A stretch of DNA of 64,000 nt from Gemmatimonadota bacterium (lineage in GTDB: Bacteria; Gemmatimonadota; Gemmatimonadetes; Longimicrobiales; Gaopeijiaceae), in assembly GCA_022571515.1 (NCBI GenBank), contig JACZXQ010000003.1, positions 170,112-234,111 of the forward strand, written 5' to 3'. The translations under genes and the position numbers were made by a program. The notes beneath the pieces are model-generated. The model worked only from the letters and a program-made list of their open reading frames with translations. It was not told the DNA's origin and searched no databases. Shown piece after piece: positions 26,025 through 36,664 of the stretch. Position 1 is the stretch's first letter. Each line of letters begins with the position of its first letter.

Positions 26025-27404
26025 CTACGCGTCCTCGGAGAAGTCCTCGAGCATCTCTTTGAGCTGCGCGAGGAACCTCGCCGCATCGGCGCCGTCCACC
26101 AGGCGGTGGTCATAGGCCAGGGAGAAATAGGACCGCTTCCGAATCGCAATCATGTCGGTGCCGGTCGAGGGGTCCTCGATCACCACCGCACGTTTCTCGA
26201 TGCTTCCCGTGCCCAGAATGGCCGACGTGCCCTTGGGAATGATCGGCATCCCGACCAGCGTGCCGAGTACACCCGGGTTCGTGATCGAGAACGTGCCCCC
26301 CTGGATCTCGTGGGGGCTCAAGCGCCGGGAGCGGGCACGCTCGGCCAGATCGATGATCTTCCTGGCGATGCCGACCAGGCCGAGATGGTCCGCGTCGTGG
26401 ATGACCGGAACGATCAGGCCGGGGTTCAAGTCGACGGCCATGCCCAGGTTTACGTTGTGCCGGTAGATCAGATTGTTGCCCGATACGGTGCCGTTGATCG
26501 GCGGGTACCGGCGAAGCAGCCGCGAGCACGCCCACGCCACGAAGGCCGTGTAGCTGACTCGGGCACCCTGCTCCGCCCACCTCGCCTTGTTGGCGGCCCG
26601 GATCATGTCGATTCGTGAGAAGTCGATCTCGATGAACGAATGGACGTGCGGCGCGAGCCGTTTGGCCACGACCATGTGCTCCGCTGTGAGACGGCGGATC
26701 TTGTCCATGGCCTCGACGGTGTCGCCTTCACGAACCGGAAACTCCGGATGTTGTACCTCGCCGTAGAACGTCGACCAGAAATCGCCCACGGGAGCGGTGG
26801 CGGCAGCGGGCGTCGAGGCAGCAGGTGCCGCTACCGGCGGCGGGGCGGGTGCGGCCGGGCCGCGCTCGATGAAGTCGAGGATGTCCTGCTTGGTGACACG
26901 CCCCGCGTGCCCGCTGCCGGGTACGCCGCCGATGTCGATGCCGTGCTCCTCGGCGATACGCCGGACGACCGGAGTCGAGCGCGTCCGAAGCCGCTCTTCG
27001 GCCGACTCGGCTGCGGGCCGCTGCGCGGGAGGCGCGGGCGCCTCGACCTCCGGCGCCTCTGCCGCCGGGGCAGCCTCGACCACCGGCGCATCCGCAGATG
27101 GCTCGGCCTCGGGGGGCGATGCCTCATCCGGCTCGGTAGCCACGGCAGCCCCACCCTCGGTGTCGATGTACGCCACAATGGTCCCGACTTCGACGGTCTC
27201 ACCCTCTTGAACGGCGATTTCCACGAGAGTGCCGCCCTGCGGCGCCGGAATCTCTGCGTCCACCTTGTCGGTAGATATCTCGAGGATGGGCTCGTCCCGC
27301 GCGACCGTGTCGCCGAGCTGTTTGAGCCATTTCGATACCGTGCCCTCTGCGATGGACTCCCCCATCTGGGGCATTGGAACCTCAACACGAGCCACGCCCG
27401 TCAC
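26025..27404 (-). CDS. 2-oxoacid dehydrogenase E2 (dihydrolipoamide acyltransferase)
   Basis: Core acyltransferase of a pyruvate-type or branched-chain 2-oxoacid dehydrogenase. Domains in order: one lipoyl domain (residues about 5-80, lipoyl lysine in EISTDKVDAEI), a long Ala/Pro/Glu linker (about 85-135), a small E3-binding domain (VVRRIAEEHGIDIGGVPGSG, about 140-180), a second Ala/Pro linker, and a catalytic domain ending in the active-site DHRLVDGADAARFL. The start codon is GTG at 27404; another GTG at 27395 has a better-spaced GGAG and may be the true start. Downstream of the E1 genes by 100 bp; upstream of lipB. Confidence 0.93.
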   Translation of the reverse strand: MTGVARVEVPMPQMGESIAEGTVSKWLKQLGDTVARDEPILEISTDKVDAEIPAPQGGTLVEIAVQEGETVEVGTIVAYIDTEGGAAVATEPDEASPPEAEPSADAPVVEAAPAAEAPEVEAPAPPAQRPAAESAEERLRTRSTPVVRRIAEEHGIDIGGVPGSGHAGRVTKQDILDFIERGPAAPAPPPVAAPAASTPAAATAPVGDFWSTFYGEVQHPEFPVREGDTVEAMDKIRRLTAEHMVVAKRLAPHVHSFIEIDFSRIDMIRAANKARWAEQGARVSYTAFVAWACSRLLRRYPPINGTVSGNNLIYRHNVNLGMAVDLNPGLIVPVIHDADHLGLVGIARKIIDLAERARSRRLSPHEIQGGTFSITNPGVLGTLVGMPIIPKGTSAILGTGSIEKRAVVIEDPSTGTDMIAIRKRSYFSLAYDHRLVDGADAARFLAQLKEMLEDFSEDA

Positions 27405-27503
27405 TCCGTTTTTGTGTTCGGTCGTCCGTTGTCCGGTGCGGATGCCTGCTTACCCTAGGAGGTCCGCCCCGATCCGCGATTCAGCCATGATCCATTCAAT
27501 ACG

Positions 27504-28547
27504 TCAGTACGCCGCAAGATAGCGCGCCGCGGTTACGATATCCTCGATCTGCGGGAGGAAGTAGTCCTCCAGCGCCCCGGCATAGGGCACCGGCGCATCG
27601 ATCGCCGTGACACGAAGCATGGGCGCATCCAACCATTCGAAGGCTTTTTCGCTGACCCTCATGGCGATCTCGCCGGCGATACCACCCGTTCTCGTATCCT
27701 CGTGCACCACCAGTAGGCGGCCGGTCTTCTTGACGCTTTCCACGATCGCTTCGTCGTCGAGCGGCGACAGGGTCCTCAGGTCCAGCACCTCCACCTCGAA
27801 CCCGTCCTCTTGGTGGAGGACCTCCGCCGCCTCGACGCTTCGGTGGACCATCATGCCATAGGTTACCACCGTAAGGCCGCTCCCTTCTCGCACCACGTTC
27901 GCCTTGCCCAGAGGCACGATGTAGTCGTCCTCCGGCAACACCTCGCGCAGGAACGGGGCGCGATAGAGACCCTTGTGCTCTTCGATGATGACGGGGTTGT
28001 CGTCCCGGATGGCCGCCTTGACCAATCCCTTGGCGTCGTAGGCCGTGCTGGGATAGACGATCTTGAGGCCCGGCGTGTGGAAGAAGGCCATCTCCACATT
28101 TTGCGAGTGAAATGGTCCTCCTCGATTACCGCCACCCACAGGGCCACGTATGACAAGCGGAAGGGGACCGCTCCCTCGGTACAACGACGTGGCGATATAG
28201 TTTGTGATGACGTCGTAGGCGGGCGAGATGAAATCCATGAACTGCATTTCGACCACCGGGCGGAGGCCCATGTGGGCGGCTCCGGCAGCGGCACCCGTGA
28301 ACCCCCCCTCCGAGATTGGCGTGTCGATCACCCGCTCTTCGCCGAAGTGATCGAGGAATCCGCGCGTGACCTTGAACGCCCCGCCGTAGACCCCGATGTC
28401 CTCACCCATCAAGAAGACGCGCTCGTCCCGCTCCATCTCTTCGAAAAGCCCCTCGCTGATGGCTTCGAGAAGCGTAACGGGCTCTCGGCGCTCGGTTTTG
28501 GTGACGCTGTCGGGCTTGCCGCCCACGGCTCCTCCGGAATGGCTCAT
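27504..28547 (-). CDS. pdhB: 2-oxoacid dehydrogenase E1 component, beta subunit
   Basis: Forms the heterotetrameric E1 with the alpha subunit, decarboxylating pyruvate or related 2-oxoacids. The 347 residues show FLMGEDIGVYGGAFKVTRGF (thiamine-side glutamate), GFTGAAAGAAHMGLRPVVEMQ, the G-rich GPVGGGNRGGPFHSQ and the C-terminal HEDTRTGGIAGEIA with LRVTAIDAPVPYAGALED. Overlaps the alpha-subunit stop by 4 bp (ATGA). The substrate (pyruvate versus branched-chain) is not certain from the sequence. Confidence 0.93.
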   Translation of the reverse strand: MSHSGGAVGGKPDSVTKTERREPVTLLEAISEGLFEEMERDERVFLMGEDIGVYGGAFKVTRGFLDHFGEERVIDTPISEGGFTGAAAGAAHMGLRPVVEMQFMDFISPAYDVITNYIATSLYRGSGPLPLVIRGPVGGGNRGGPFHSQNVEMAFFHTPGLKIVYPSTAYDAKGLVKAAIRDDNPVIIEEHKGLYRAPFLREVLPEDDYIVPLGKANVVREGSGLTVVTYGMMVHRSVEAAEVLHQEDGFEVEVLDLRTLSPLDDEAIVESVKKTGRLLVVHEDTRTGGIAGEIAMRVSEKAFEWLDAPMLRVTAIDAPVPYAGALEDYFLPQIEDIVTAARYLAAY

Positions 28548-29614
28548 GCCTGGATAGGATCTGGTGTTTCGAGACGGGTCCAGGGCGTCTTGGCTCCCCG
28601 GTCCGTGTACACTGCGTCGAGCGCCTGTACGCCGTCAGGAATGGGCTCACCCACGGCCTGCTCGGCGGCGATGCTGACCTCAACCTCCGCGCGCGCCTTG
28701 AGCGCGCCCAGCGTTTTCTGAGTCGCCCACCCCTCGGAGAGGAGGCGCTCACCGAACCGCTTGATCGGATCGCGCTCCTCCCACGCCTTCAACTCAGCAG
28801 GGTCCACATACTCCTGGTTATCGTGCTGCGCGTGGCCCTTGAGGCGGTAATACCTCATCTCGACCATGCCCGCTCCCTCGCCCGCGCGGGCCCGGTCCAC
28901 GGCGCGCTTGGTCCCCTCATAGACGTCCAACACATCCGTGCCGTCTACGGATTCGGCATGCAGTCCGTACCCGGCGGCCTTCTGTGTGAAGCTCTCGAGC
29001 CGCGTGTTCTTCCTGGTCGGGGTAGAGAACGCCCATTGGTTCGCCTCGACCATGAGAACCATCGGACATCGTTGGACAGCGGCAAAGTTGAGGCCCTCGT
29101 GCCATGCTCCGGTCGAGGTCGCCCCGTCACCGGCGAAGACGAGCCCCACCCTCGGCTCCTGCTTCAGGCGGAACGAAAGCGTGATGCCCGCCATGACCCC
29201 AACCATGGTGCCCAGAGGAGAGACGGGGCCCACCAGGCCGCGGCGATAATCCACCCAGTGAACGTTCGCTTCCTTACCACCCGTGGGTCCCGTAGCTCGG
29301 GCCAGGTACTGACGAAAGAAGTCCAAGGGCTCCCCCCCCATGAGGAATAGCGCACCACATGCTCTAACCGTTTGTGCGATGATGTCGCCGGTTCCGTCAG
29401 AGCGTCTGTCGAGGGCATAGGCGGCGCCGACCGAGCCCGCCTCTTGGCCCAAGGAGCGGTACACTCCCCCGCCAATGTGCCCTTGTTTGTGGAGTAGCTC
29501 CAGACGTTCTTCGGCGGCTCTGACCCGCACCAGCGCGTAGTAGAGCTCGTGGAGTTGAGACTCGGTTAGTCCGGCAACCAGTGCCGTCCCATCCGCGGAG
29601 TTCGTTGCAGGCAT
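28544..29614 (-). CDS. pdhA: 2-oxoacid dehydrogenase E1 component, alpha subunit
   Basis: Binds thiamine diphosphate through the motif GDGATSTGAWHEGLNFAAVQRCPMVLMVEANQWAFS (Gly-Asp-Gly to Asn-Gln, about residues 165-200, split over two parts). Other family marks are GHIGGGVYRSLGQEAGSVGAA and the phosphorylation-loop-like YRLKGHAQHDNQEYVDP. The 356-residue length is normal. It starts the E1alpha-E1beta-E2-lipB set, 40 bp after secG. Good evidence for acetyl-CoA entry into the TCA cycle. Confidence 0.93.
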   Translation of the reverse strand: MPATNSADGTALVAGLTESQLHELYYALVRVRAAEERLELLHKQGHIGGGVYRSLGQEAGSVGAAYALDRRSDGTGDIIAQTVRACGALFLMGGEPLDFFRQYLARATGPTGGKEANVHWVDYRRGLVGPVSPLGTMVGVMAGITLSFRLKQEPRVGLVFAGDGATSTGAWHEGLNFAAVQRCPMVLMVEANQWAFSTPTRKNTRLESFTQKAAGYGLHAESVDGTDVLDVYEGTKRAVDRARAGEGAGMVEMRYYRLKGHAQHDNQEYVDPAELKAWEERDPIKRFGERLLSEGWATQKTLGALKARAEVEVSIAAEQAVGEPIPDGVQALDAVYTDRGAKTPWTRLETPDPIQA

Positions 29615-29653
29615 GGGCCTGGGGTTGGTCTGTCCCGCCCTGTGGGATCTAGT

Positions 29654-30037
29654 CTAGAGGTTGCCGCCGCCGCTGCCGGCGTCGCCCCCCGCACCACCGG
29701 CTTCACCGCCGGGGTCACCACCGGACGGAGCCTGGAGCGCGTCCATCACCGGCTGGGGCGCCTGAGTAGGAACCTCGAACTGGAGAATGGACTCTGGTGC
29801 TCGAGCCTTGGACGACATGATCGACAGAACGAGAGCGAGGGCCATGAACATGCCCCCCCCCGTCCACGTCGCACGGGTCAGCATGGTGGTAGCTTGCCGT
29901 CCGCCGAGAATACCCTCGGTAGCCGCCGCGCCGCCACCCATCGCCGCAAGACCGCCGCCCTTGCCCGCTTGGAGCAAGATCACAACGGTCAGGAACACCC
30001 CGTCCAACACCAGGATCGCGAGAAGAAGTCCGTACAT
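29654..30037 (-). CDS. secG: preprotein translocase subunit SecG
   Basis: Small membrane subunit of the Sec translocon, two helices. The N-terminus has the family pattern LLLAILVLDGVFLTVVILLQAGKGGGLAAMGGGAAATEGILGG split by the loop, followed by a second helix (MFMALALVLSIMS). The 127 residues end in a Gly/Ala/Ser-rich tail (GGDPGGEAGGAGGDAGSGGG), low-complexity and unlikely to be functional in itself. It lies about 80 bp after tpiA, a common arrangement in bacteria. Confidence 0.9.
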   Translation of the reverse strand: MYGLLLAILVLDGVFLTVVILLQAGKGGGLAAMGGGAAATEGILGGRQATTMLTRATWTGGGMFMALALVLSIMSSKARAPESILQFEVPTQAPQPVMDALQAPSGGDPGGEAGGAGGDAGSGGGNL

Positions 30038-30119
30038 CGTCAGCCAGCGTTAAAACTCAGTAATGGAGCAGTAAACATCGCCACGACGAGCGGTTGGGTC
30101 AACCCGAATCCCGCGTGTT

Positions 30120-30875
30120 TCAAACCGATTCGGCGATTCGCGCAAAGGACTCCGCGTCGAGTGACGCGCCACCCACGAGCACTCCGTCGACCTCGGCCGT
30201 GGAAAGAAGTTCGCCCGCGTTGCCGGGTTTGACGCTGCCGCCGTACAGAATCGGCACCTCTTCAGCGTGATCTTCTGCGAGAGCCTTCCGGAGAACGCTC
30301 CGCAGCACGGCGTGGGCACCCGCAGCATCCTCGGGCGTAGCCGTCTCACCCGTACCGATGGCCCACACCGGTTCGTACGCAACCATGAAGTGGGCTCCAG
30401 GGCGGGCGGTGAGCCCCTCCAGCGCCGCTTCGAGCTGGCGCTCGATGACCTCCTCTAGGCGGCCACCACGGCGCTCCTCGAGGGTCTCTCCGACACACAC
30501 GACCGGCGTCAGCCCGCTTGCGACGCACGCGCCTACCTTGAGTGCCACCTCCCCATCGGTCTCGCCGAAGACGTGTCGCCGCTCCGAGTGCCCGACCAAG
30601 GCGTATGTCGCGCCCGCGTCCAAGACCATCGACACGGACAATTCACCGGTGAACGCACCCTTCTCCTCCCAGTGGATGTTCTGCACGCCGAGGTGTACTT
30701 CGGGTCGTCCACCACGGGACTCGACCGCCGCCGCCAATGACAGCGCAGGCGGGAAGATGATGAGCGTCGGTGCGGACTCGCCCAGGTCCGGAGCAAAGTC
30801 CCTGAAGAACGTGCGCGTGGCGGATGGACCATGGTGCATCTTCCAATTCCCGGCGATCACGCGCTGTTCGGACAT
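30120..30875 (-). CDS. tpiA: triosephosphate isomerase
   Basis: Interconverts dihydroxyacetone phosphate and glyceraldehyde 3-phosphate in glycolysis. The active-site residues are all visible: Asn10 and Lys12 (AGNWKMHHG), His96 (ALVGHSERR) and Glu168 (VAYEPVWAIGTG), with YGGSVKPGNAGELL for the phosphate site. 251 residues, normal length. Its ATG overlaps the pgk stop by one base (TGATG), so the pair is translationally coupled. Confidence 0.97.
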   Translation of the reverse strand: MSEQRVIAGNWKMHHGPSATRTFFRDFAPDLGESAPTLIIFPPALSLAAAVESRGGRPEVHLGVQNIHWEEKGAFTGELSVSMVLDAGATYALVGHSERRHVFGETDGEVALKVGACVASGLTPVVCVGETLEERRGGRLEEVIERQLEAALEGLTARPGAHFMVAYEPVWAIGTGETATPEDAAGAHAVLRSVLRKALAEDHAEEVPILYGGSVKPGNAGELLSTAEVDGVLVGGASLDAESFARIAESV

Positions 30876-32095
30876 CAGGACACCTCCGTTCGATCGTTCA
30901 GTGAGACGACGCCTGGCAGCTCGCCGCCGGCAAGCAGCTGCAACGCGGCGCCGCCGCCTGTCGAGATGTGCGTCAAGCGATCGGTTACTCCCGCGGACTC
31001 GGCCGCGGCCGCGGAATCTCCACCGCCCACGATGACCATCTTTCCCGCATCTGCCGCAGCGGCGGCGGATCGCGCGAGCTCCAACGTGCCTCGTGCGAAC
31101 GGCGGCATCTCGAAGACTCCCATCGGCCCATTCCAGACGACGGTCCCGGCCGAAGCGAGCACCCGCGAGAAAAGTGCCGATGATTCGGGTCCGATGTCTC
31201 CTATTCGATCCCCAGGTTGAACGGCCTCCCGCGGGACGGTGCGGGTGACCGATGCCTCCGTGATGTCGGCGGCCACCACTACATCCACGGGCAGAAGCAC
31301 CTTGTCACCGCCCTTGGCCAGCACGTCACGGGCGACGTCCACGCGGTCCTCCTCCACGAGGGAGTCACCGACCTCCAGATCGAGCGCCATCAAGAACGTG
31401 TTGGCCATGGCCCCACCGATGATGAGTCGATCGACCCGGGGCAGCAAGGCGTCGATCACGTCGATCTTGCCTGAGATCTTGGCACCTCCCAACACGGCCA
31501 CGAACGGCCGAACGGGATCGGCGAGGGCATCGCTCAGGAAGCGGAGCTCGAGCGCCATCAAGAGCCCGGCCACTGCCACGCCCCCACGGCTACGAATCGC
31601 TCGAGCTACCCCTGCGGTCGAGGCGTGGGCCCGGTGGGCGGTGCCGAACGCGTCGTTGACGAACGCGTACGCACCCTCGGCCAACGAGGCCGCCCATTGG
31701 GGATCGTTGGCCGTCTCCTCGGGGTGGAACCGGGTGTTCTCGAGCAGGAGGAGTGCCCCGGCCTCCAGGTTTGAGCGGGCCGCTTCGGCCTCAAGCCCTA
31801 CCGTCTCCCGGCAGAACTCCACAGTCCCTTTCATGAGCGAGGACAACTGCTCGGCCACGGGCGCGAGCGACAACGCCGGCTCGATTTTTCCACCAGGACG
31901 CCCAAGATGCGAAAGCACCACGACGCGCGCGCCGGCGGAGACCAGGACGTTGAGTGTGGGGAGCGTACTCCTCAGGCGTGTGTCGTCCGACACTCGACCC
32001 TCTTCGTCGAGCGGGACGTTGAAATCGGCGCGGACCAGAACCACACGCCCCTCGAGGTTTCGAAGGTCGAGGTCCTCAATCGTTTGTTTGGCCAT
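30875..32095 (-). CDS. pgk: phosphoglycerate kinase
   Basis: Makes ATP from 1,3-bisphosphoglycerate. 406 residues with RADFNVPLDEEGRVSDDTRLR at the N-terminus, VLSHLGRPGGK, the inter-domain ENTRFHPEE, VAVLGGAKISGKIDVIDALL and the nucleotide-site VGGGDSAAAAE. It starts 4 bp after the stop of the large GWxTD-domain gene and overlaps tpiA, so an unusual membrane protein is co-transcribed with glycolytic genes. Confidence 0.97.
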   Translation of the reverse strand: MAKQTIEDLDLRNLEGRVVLVRADFNVPLDEEGRVSDDTRLRSTLPTLNVLVSAGARVVVLSHLGRPGGKIEPALSLAPVAEQLSSLMKGTVEFCRETVGLEAEAARSNLEAGALLLLENTRFHPEETANDPQWAASLAEGAYAFVNDAFGTAHRAHASTAGVARAIRSRGGVAVAGLLMALELRFLSDALADPVRPFVAVLGGAKISGKIDVIDALLPRVDRLIIGGAMANTFLMALDLEVGDSLVEEDRVDVARDVLAKGGDKVLLPVDVVVAADITEASVTRTVPREAVQPGDRIGDIGPESSALFSRVLASAGTVVWNGPMGVFEMPPFARGTLELARSAAAAADAGKMVIVGGGDSAAAAESAGVTDRLTHISTGGGAALQLLAGGELPGVVSLNDRTEVS

Positions 32096-32099
32096 CAGG

Positions 32100-34925
32100 C
32101 TAGCGGACCACCAACCTCTTCTTGGAGACGGCTGGCGTGGACATCCCGGGCACCCTGGCCGCCAGACCGACGGTGTACGTACCGGGCTCCAGGTTCGAGA
32201 TGTCCAAGATCAGGAACTGTGTCACGGGTCGCTCACGCCGGCTCGAACCCTCCCAGAAGGGTTCGAAGTCGTCGTCATAAGCTGTCCGTACCGGCACAGT
32301 CTGAGTCGATCCATCGAGCCCGGTCAGGGTTACTTCGACCGAGTACGGCGTCTGTCCCGACCGAAAGCCGTATAGCTCGAAGAGCACACCCACCTCGTCG
32401 GCATCCACGACCGGCCCGGCAATGGGCCGCATCCAACCGTTGCGCCGCAGGAGCGACTGCGGCGTGGGGCGTGCAGGCTCCACGAACAGCAAGCCGGACA
32501 CGCGTGAGTCCGCATCGTCCGCCCGAGCCCTCAGCGGGGCTCGCATGAGCGCAACCAATCCGGTGGGGCTGTGGTACAGCTCGACGGCAATCTCGGTGGC
32601 ATCGCTGGGCACCTCGGTCGAGTACCTGAGCGTGTTGCTGGAGGGGCGAACCGTGGTCCTCGATTCACTCAGCCTCTCCCTGCCCACTCCCAACACGTAG
32701 ACGGTCATGTCGACGGCACCGTCCAGATCGGAGAACTCTTCGGGAATGACGCCGTAGATGTCCACTTCCCACGTACCTGGTGCGTTGCCGCGGAACAGCA
32801 CGGCCTGCGCCCGAAGGCGGTAGACCATCCTCGCACTTCCCAGGCCGAATCGGTGGGGCACCGACTCGAGGAGATCCTCGAGGTATTCCTCCGCCTCAGC
32901 CGTGATGTCGAGATGCTCGGAACCGACCGCCCGGCGGAACGTGATGTCCGGGCCTGCCCCGTAGCCCCAAAACACCGTCCGGCTGCTCGAATCTTCCCCG
33001 AACGCCCTCACGTTGAGCGGCTGACCGTACCTGATCACCACGTTCGCAGCGGCGTCTTTCAGGTCGCCGAACTTCAGTAGAGCATAGGCACCGCGCGCCA
33101 GATGTTCGACACGGCGTTCGTTCACCTCGGTGGACAGCACGGGATCGCGGGCGGCCCAAAACGCGCGCTGACTCTCTTCCCGGCTCAATCCCCTCACCAA
33201 CTCATCCGGAGAGCGCCGAGAAGCCTGAAGAGCGCTGACGTCTTCGAGCGCCCGTGCGTCGTTGGTGGGGAGCGCCAAGAGTGCCATTTCGAACCGTTGT
33301 AGCGCCTCTTCGGAATAGCCCAACCGCTGAAGGGCGAGGCCGGACATGAGCAACGCATCGGGATGCCCCTGGGTGGCCATTATGAACCGTTGCGATGCGT
33401 CCAGGAGCTCGATCCAACGCTGTCGATCGGCGAGATCGAGCAGGATTTCGCGATTCGCTCCTACATGCGCCGGTGCGTTCCGCACGGCAGCGTGGAAGGA
33501 TCTGAGCATCTCCTGCCGGCGCTGCGACACGGGCGGAAGAATGGGCTCGAATGATTCCTCCAGAATTCTATCGAGCGCGCCCGGGCACAGGTAGTTCCAG
33601 GTGATCAGAACGTCCACTGCGACCTGGTCATCCTCCGTCCCATCTCGGGGCGCCGAACAACTCGAGTCGTGCAACGCCGACGGCGGTATCCGACCGAGGT
33701 CACTCCACGCCACCCACTCCTGCTTCACGATCTTGCCGCGCTCGTAGTGCAACTCCGCGAGTAGCGCCGTAGCGACATCTCCATTGAGCCGGGTCGCACG
33801 CCGGATGCCCACCTCGTAGAGCCGCCGCGCATCCGCCCACAGGCCCTGCTTGCGACGAATACGACCAAGCGCAAGCAGTGGTGCGGGGTTGTCGGGGTTA
33901 TTCCGGATCGCCTCTTCGAGGGCGACGGTGGATGACTCGCGCCAGCGGATCGGCCATATTCCCGCGGGTGGTTCGCCGGCGAGCAGCGCACCCACGGTGT
34001 GCTGCCACTGGCCACCGGGCATCGCCGCTTCTCCAAGCGAGGCGCGCAGCAGTTCCTCGGCTTCGACCATGCTGGGCGGCGGACTCACGAACGAGCCGGG
34101 TACGAAGCTCTCAGGTAACCGAATCCCTGATTCGAACGGAAGCGACGGACTTGCGGCCGGCGCCTGTCGGTCGGACCCACCTCCGTCTGCAAAGCCCGTC
34201 TCGAACACGAGTGGAAGATCCACCCAGGCTCCGAGGTTCATCCCGGCGCGGCGGGCCGGCGCGAACCGGAGGTCCCCAGCCACCTCCACCGCGAATCGAT
34301 CCAAAGCCTCGACGCCTGAGGTCTCGGCAACCTGCACGAAGTCGACTCCTCCGTTCAGGTTCATCCACAGGTGCATCTGCACCGTACCACCGATTCCGGC
34401 CTCAGTGAGTTCGGGCGGATAGCGCTCCGCGATGGATCGCTCGTACTCATCCCGATTCAACAACTTCGGAAAGACCACGTCGAGCGGCGTGGGCCGTGGC
34501 GCATTGAAGAGGGGAGCACCAGGTGCGACATCGGATCCATCGAGGTTGACGACCCCATCGGCTGCGGGAGCCTCCTCCCGATCAATCTCTACAAACGGTA
34601 TCGGGATGGGCCGCTCGGGAACCGCCACCTGAATGGCGGACTCCGCCTCGGGGTCGTCGACGATGTTCAACAGCCTGGCGATGGACGCGCGGGCCTGCGG
34701 GGCCGAGATGCCCGCGATCATCAGCGCACCCAAGGTAGCCGCGATGGCATGCGCCGGTCGGAACCTACGCTCCACGACGGGCAACGCCCACTCACGCTCC
34801 AACTCGGCCTCCAACTCCGGACCGAAAGAAGGCCGCTCCTCGATTGTGATCGAGGAGAGTTCCCGATCCAAGAGGGCCAACTCCGGCGGCAGGTCGAGGT
34901 CGCTATCAGTACTGTCTATCATCAA
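32100..34925 (-). CDS. large membrane protein: single TM, TonB-C-like, TPR-like and GWxTD-like regions
   Basis: A 941-residue protein of unknown function. A cytoplasmic acidic N-terminus (about 1-55) precedes a membrane segment (IAATLGALMIAGIS, about 61-74). Outside it there is a TonB C-terminal-like domain (about 158-243: YPPELTEAGIGGTVQMHLWM, then FAPARRAG), a helical repeat region with TPR-like pairs (about 340-560: NPDNPAPLLALGRIRRKQGL), and a GWxTD-type region (about 580-690: AFWAARDPVLSTEVNERRVE, then VVIRYGQPLNVRAFG), followed by a beta-rich C-terminus. The gene for an ECF sigma factor lies 34 bp upstream, so the N-terminus may act as its anti-sigma, though no zinc-finger motif is present. 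pgk starts 4 bp downstream. Confidence 0.75.
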   Translation of the reverse strand: MMIDSTDSDLDLPPELALLDRELSSITIEERPSFGPELEAELEREWALPVVERRFRPAHAIAATLGALMIAGISAPQARASIARLLNIVDDPEAESAIQVAVPERPIPIPFVEIDREEAPAADGVVNLDGSDVAPGAPLFNAPRPTPLDVVFPKLLNRDEYERSIAERYPPELTEAGIGGTVQMHLWMNLNGGVDFVQVAETSGVEALDRFAVEVAGDLRFAPARRAGMNLGAWVDLPLVFETGFADGGGSDRQAPAASPSLPFESGIRLPESFVPGSFVSPPPSMVEAEELLRASLGEAAMPGGQWQHTVGALLAGEPPAGIWPIRWRESSTVALEEAIRNNPDNPAPLLALGRIRRKQGLWADARRLYEVGIRRATRLNGDVATALLAELHYERGKIVKQEWVAWSDLGRIPPSALHDSSCSAPRDGTEDDQVAVDVLITWNYLCPGALDRILEESFEPILPPVSQRRQEMLRSFHAAVRNAPAHVGANREILLDLADRQRWIELLDASQRFIMATQGHPDALLMSGLALQRLGYSEEALQRFEMALLALPTNDARALEDVSALQASRRSPDELVRGLSREESQRAFWAARDPVLSTEVNERRVEHLARGAYALLKFGDLKDAAANVVIRYGQPLNVRAFGEDSSSRTVFWGYGAGPDITFRRAVGSEHLDITAEAEEYLEDLLESVPHRFGLGSARMVYRLRAQAVLFRGNAPGTWEVDIYGVIPEEFSDLDGAVDMTVYVLGVGRERLSESRTTVRPSSNTLRYSTEVPSDATEIAVELYHSPTGLVALMRAPLRARADDADSRVSGLLFVEPARPTPQSLLRRNGWMRPIAGPVVDADEVGVLFELYGFRSGQTPYSVEVTLTGLDGSTQTVPVRTAYDDDFEPFWEGSSRRERPVTQFLILDISNLEPGTYTVGLAARVPGMSTPAVSKKRLVVR

Positions 34926-34959
34926 TCAATTGAACCGGTATGATCTATTTCAGTTAATC

Positions 34960-35562
34960 TCATCGGCCATCCCCGGCCGCGGATTCGTCTATGACTTCCT
35001 TCAAGCGCTTCAGCGAACGGTGCAGCCGCACGGCAACAGCGTTGGGGCTGACACCCAGGGCTTCCGCGATCTCGTTGTTGTCGAGCCCTGATCCGTATCG
35101 AAGCGAGAGGATCTCCTGATCCGCTCGGGCTAACAGCTTCGTGGCATTCAGCAGATGTTGGATCCTCTCCTCCTTGAGGACCCGCTCCTCTTGCGAGGGG
35201 AGTTGAGCAACCAGGTCAGGAACCCGATCCAGCGACACATGGAGCGATCCCCTCCGCTTCAACGAGCGCAGGTGATCCGTTACCGCGTTGCGTGCGATGC
35301 GAAGTAACCAAGTGCGAGGCACGGCGCGCTTCGAGTCATAACGCTTGATCGAGCGCAGCGCTTTCAAGAAAACGTCTGACGTGACGTCCTCAGCCGTCTC
35401 GCGTGTCGCCACTCTGAAGCGGACATAACGATACACGGCCGCCCGGTGATCACGATGCCACTGGGCGAAATCTTGCGGCAAGTGTGGCGCTTGCGGCTCC
35501 GAAACTTCGACCCGCAGGGTCGACGACTCGTTGGCGAGCGCCTGCTCCTGTGTTCGCATCAC
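34960..35562 (-). CDS. ECF-type RNA polymerase sigma factor
   Basis: Second extracytoplasmic-function sigma factor in the window, 200 residues. Region 2: WHRDHRAAVYRYVRFRVATRETAEDVTSDVFLKAL followed by RTWLLRIARNAVTDHLRS; region 4: ADQEILSLRYGSGLDNNEIAEALGVSPNAVAVRLHRSLKRL. It is unlike the sigma at 21.7-22.3 kb in sequence. It sits between gap and pgk, transcribed in the same direction, with the large GWxTD protein as its likely partner. The first 25 residues are an extension before region 2. Confidence 0.92.
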   Translation of the reverse strand: MMRTQEQALANESSTLRVEVSEPQAPHLPQDFAQWHRDHRAAVYRYVRFRVATRETAEDVTSDVFLKALRSIKRYDSKRAVPRTWLLRIARNAVTDHLRSLKRRGSLHVSLDRVPDLVAQLPSQEERVLKEERIQHLLNATKLLARADQEILSLRYGSGLDNNEIAEALGVSPNAVAVRLHRSLKRLKEVIDESAAGDGR

Positions 35563-35635
35563 TCCCTTACTACGTCATCTGTTCCTTCACGTTACACCAC
35601 CACCCTCCCGCGCCGGCCTCAGCGAGTTTACCGCA

Positions 35636-36664
<1,029 letters not shown>

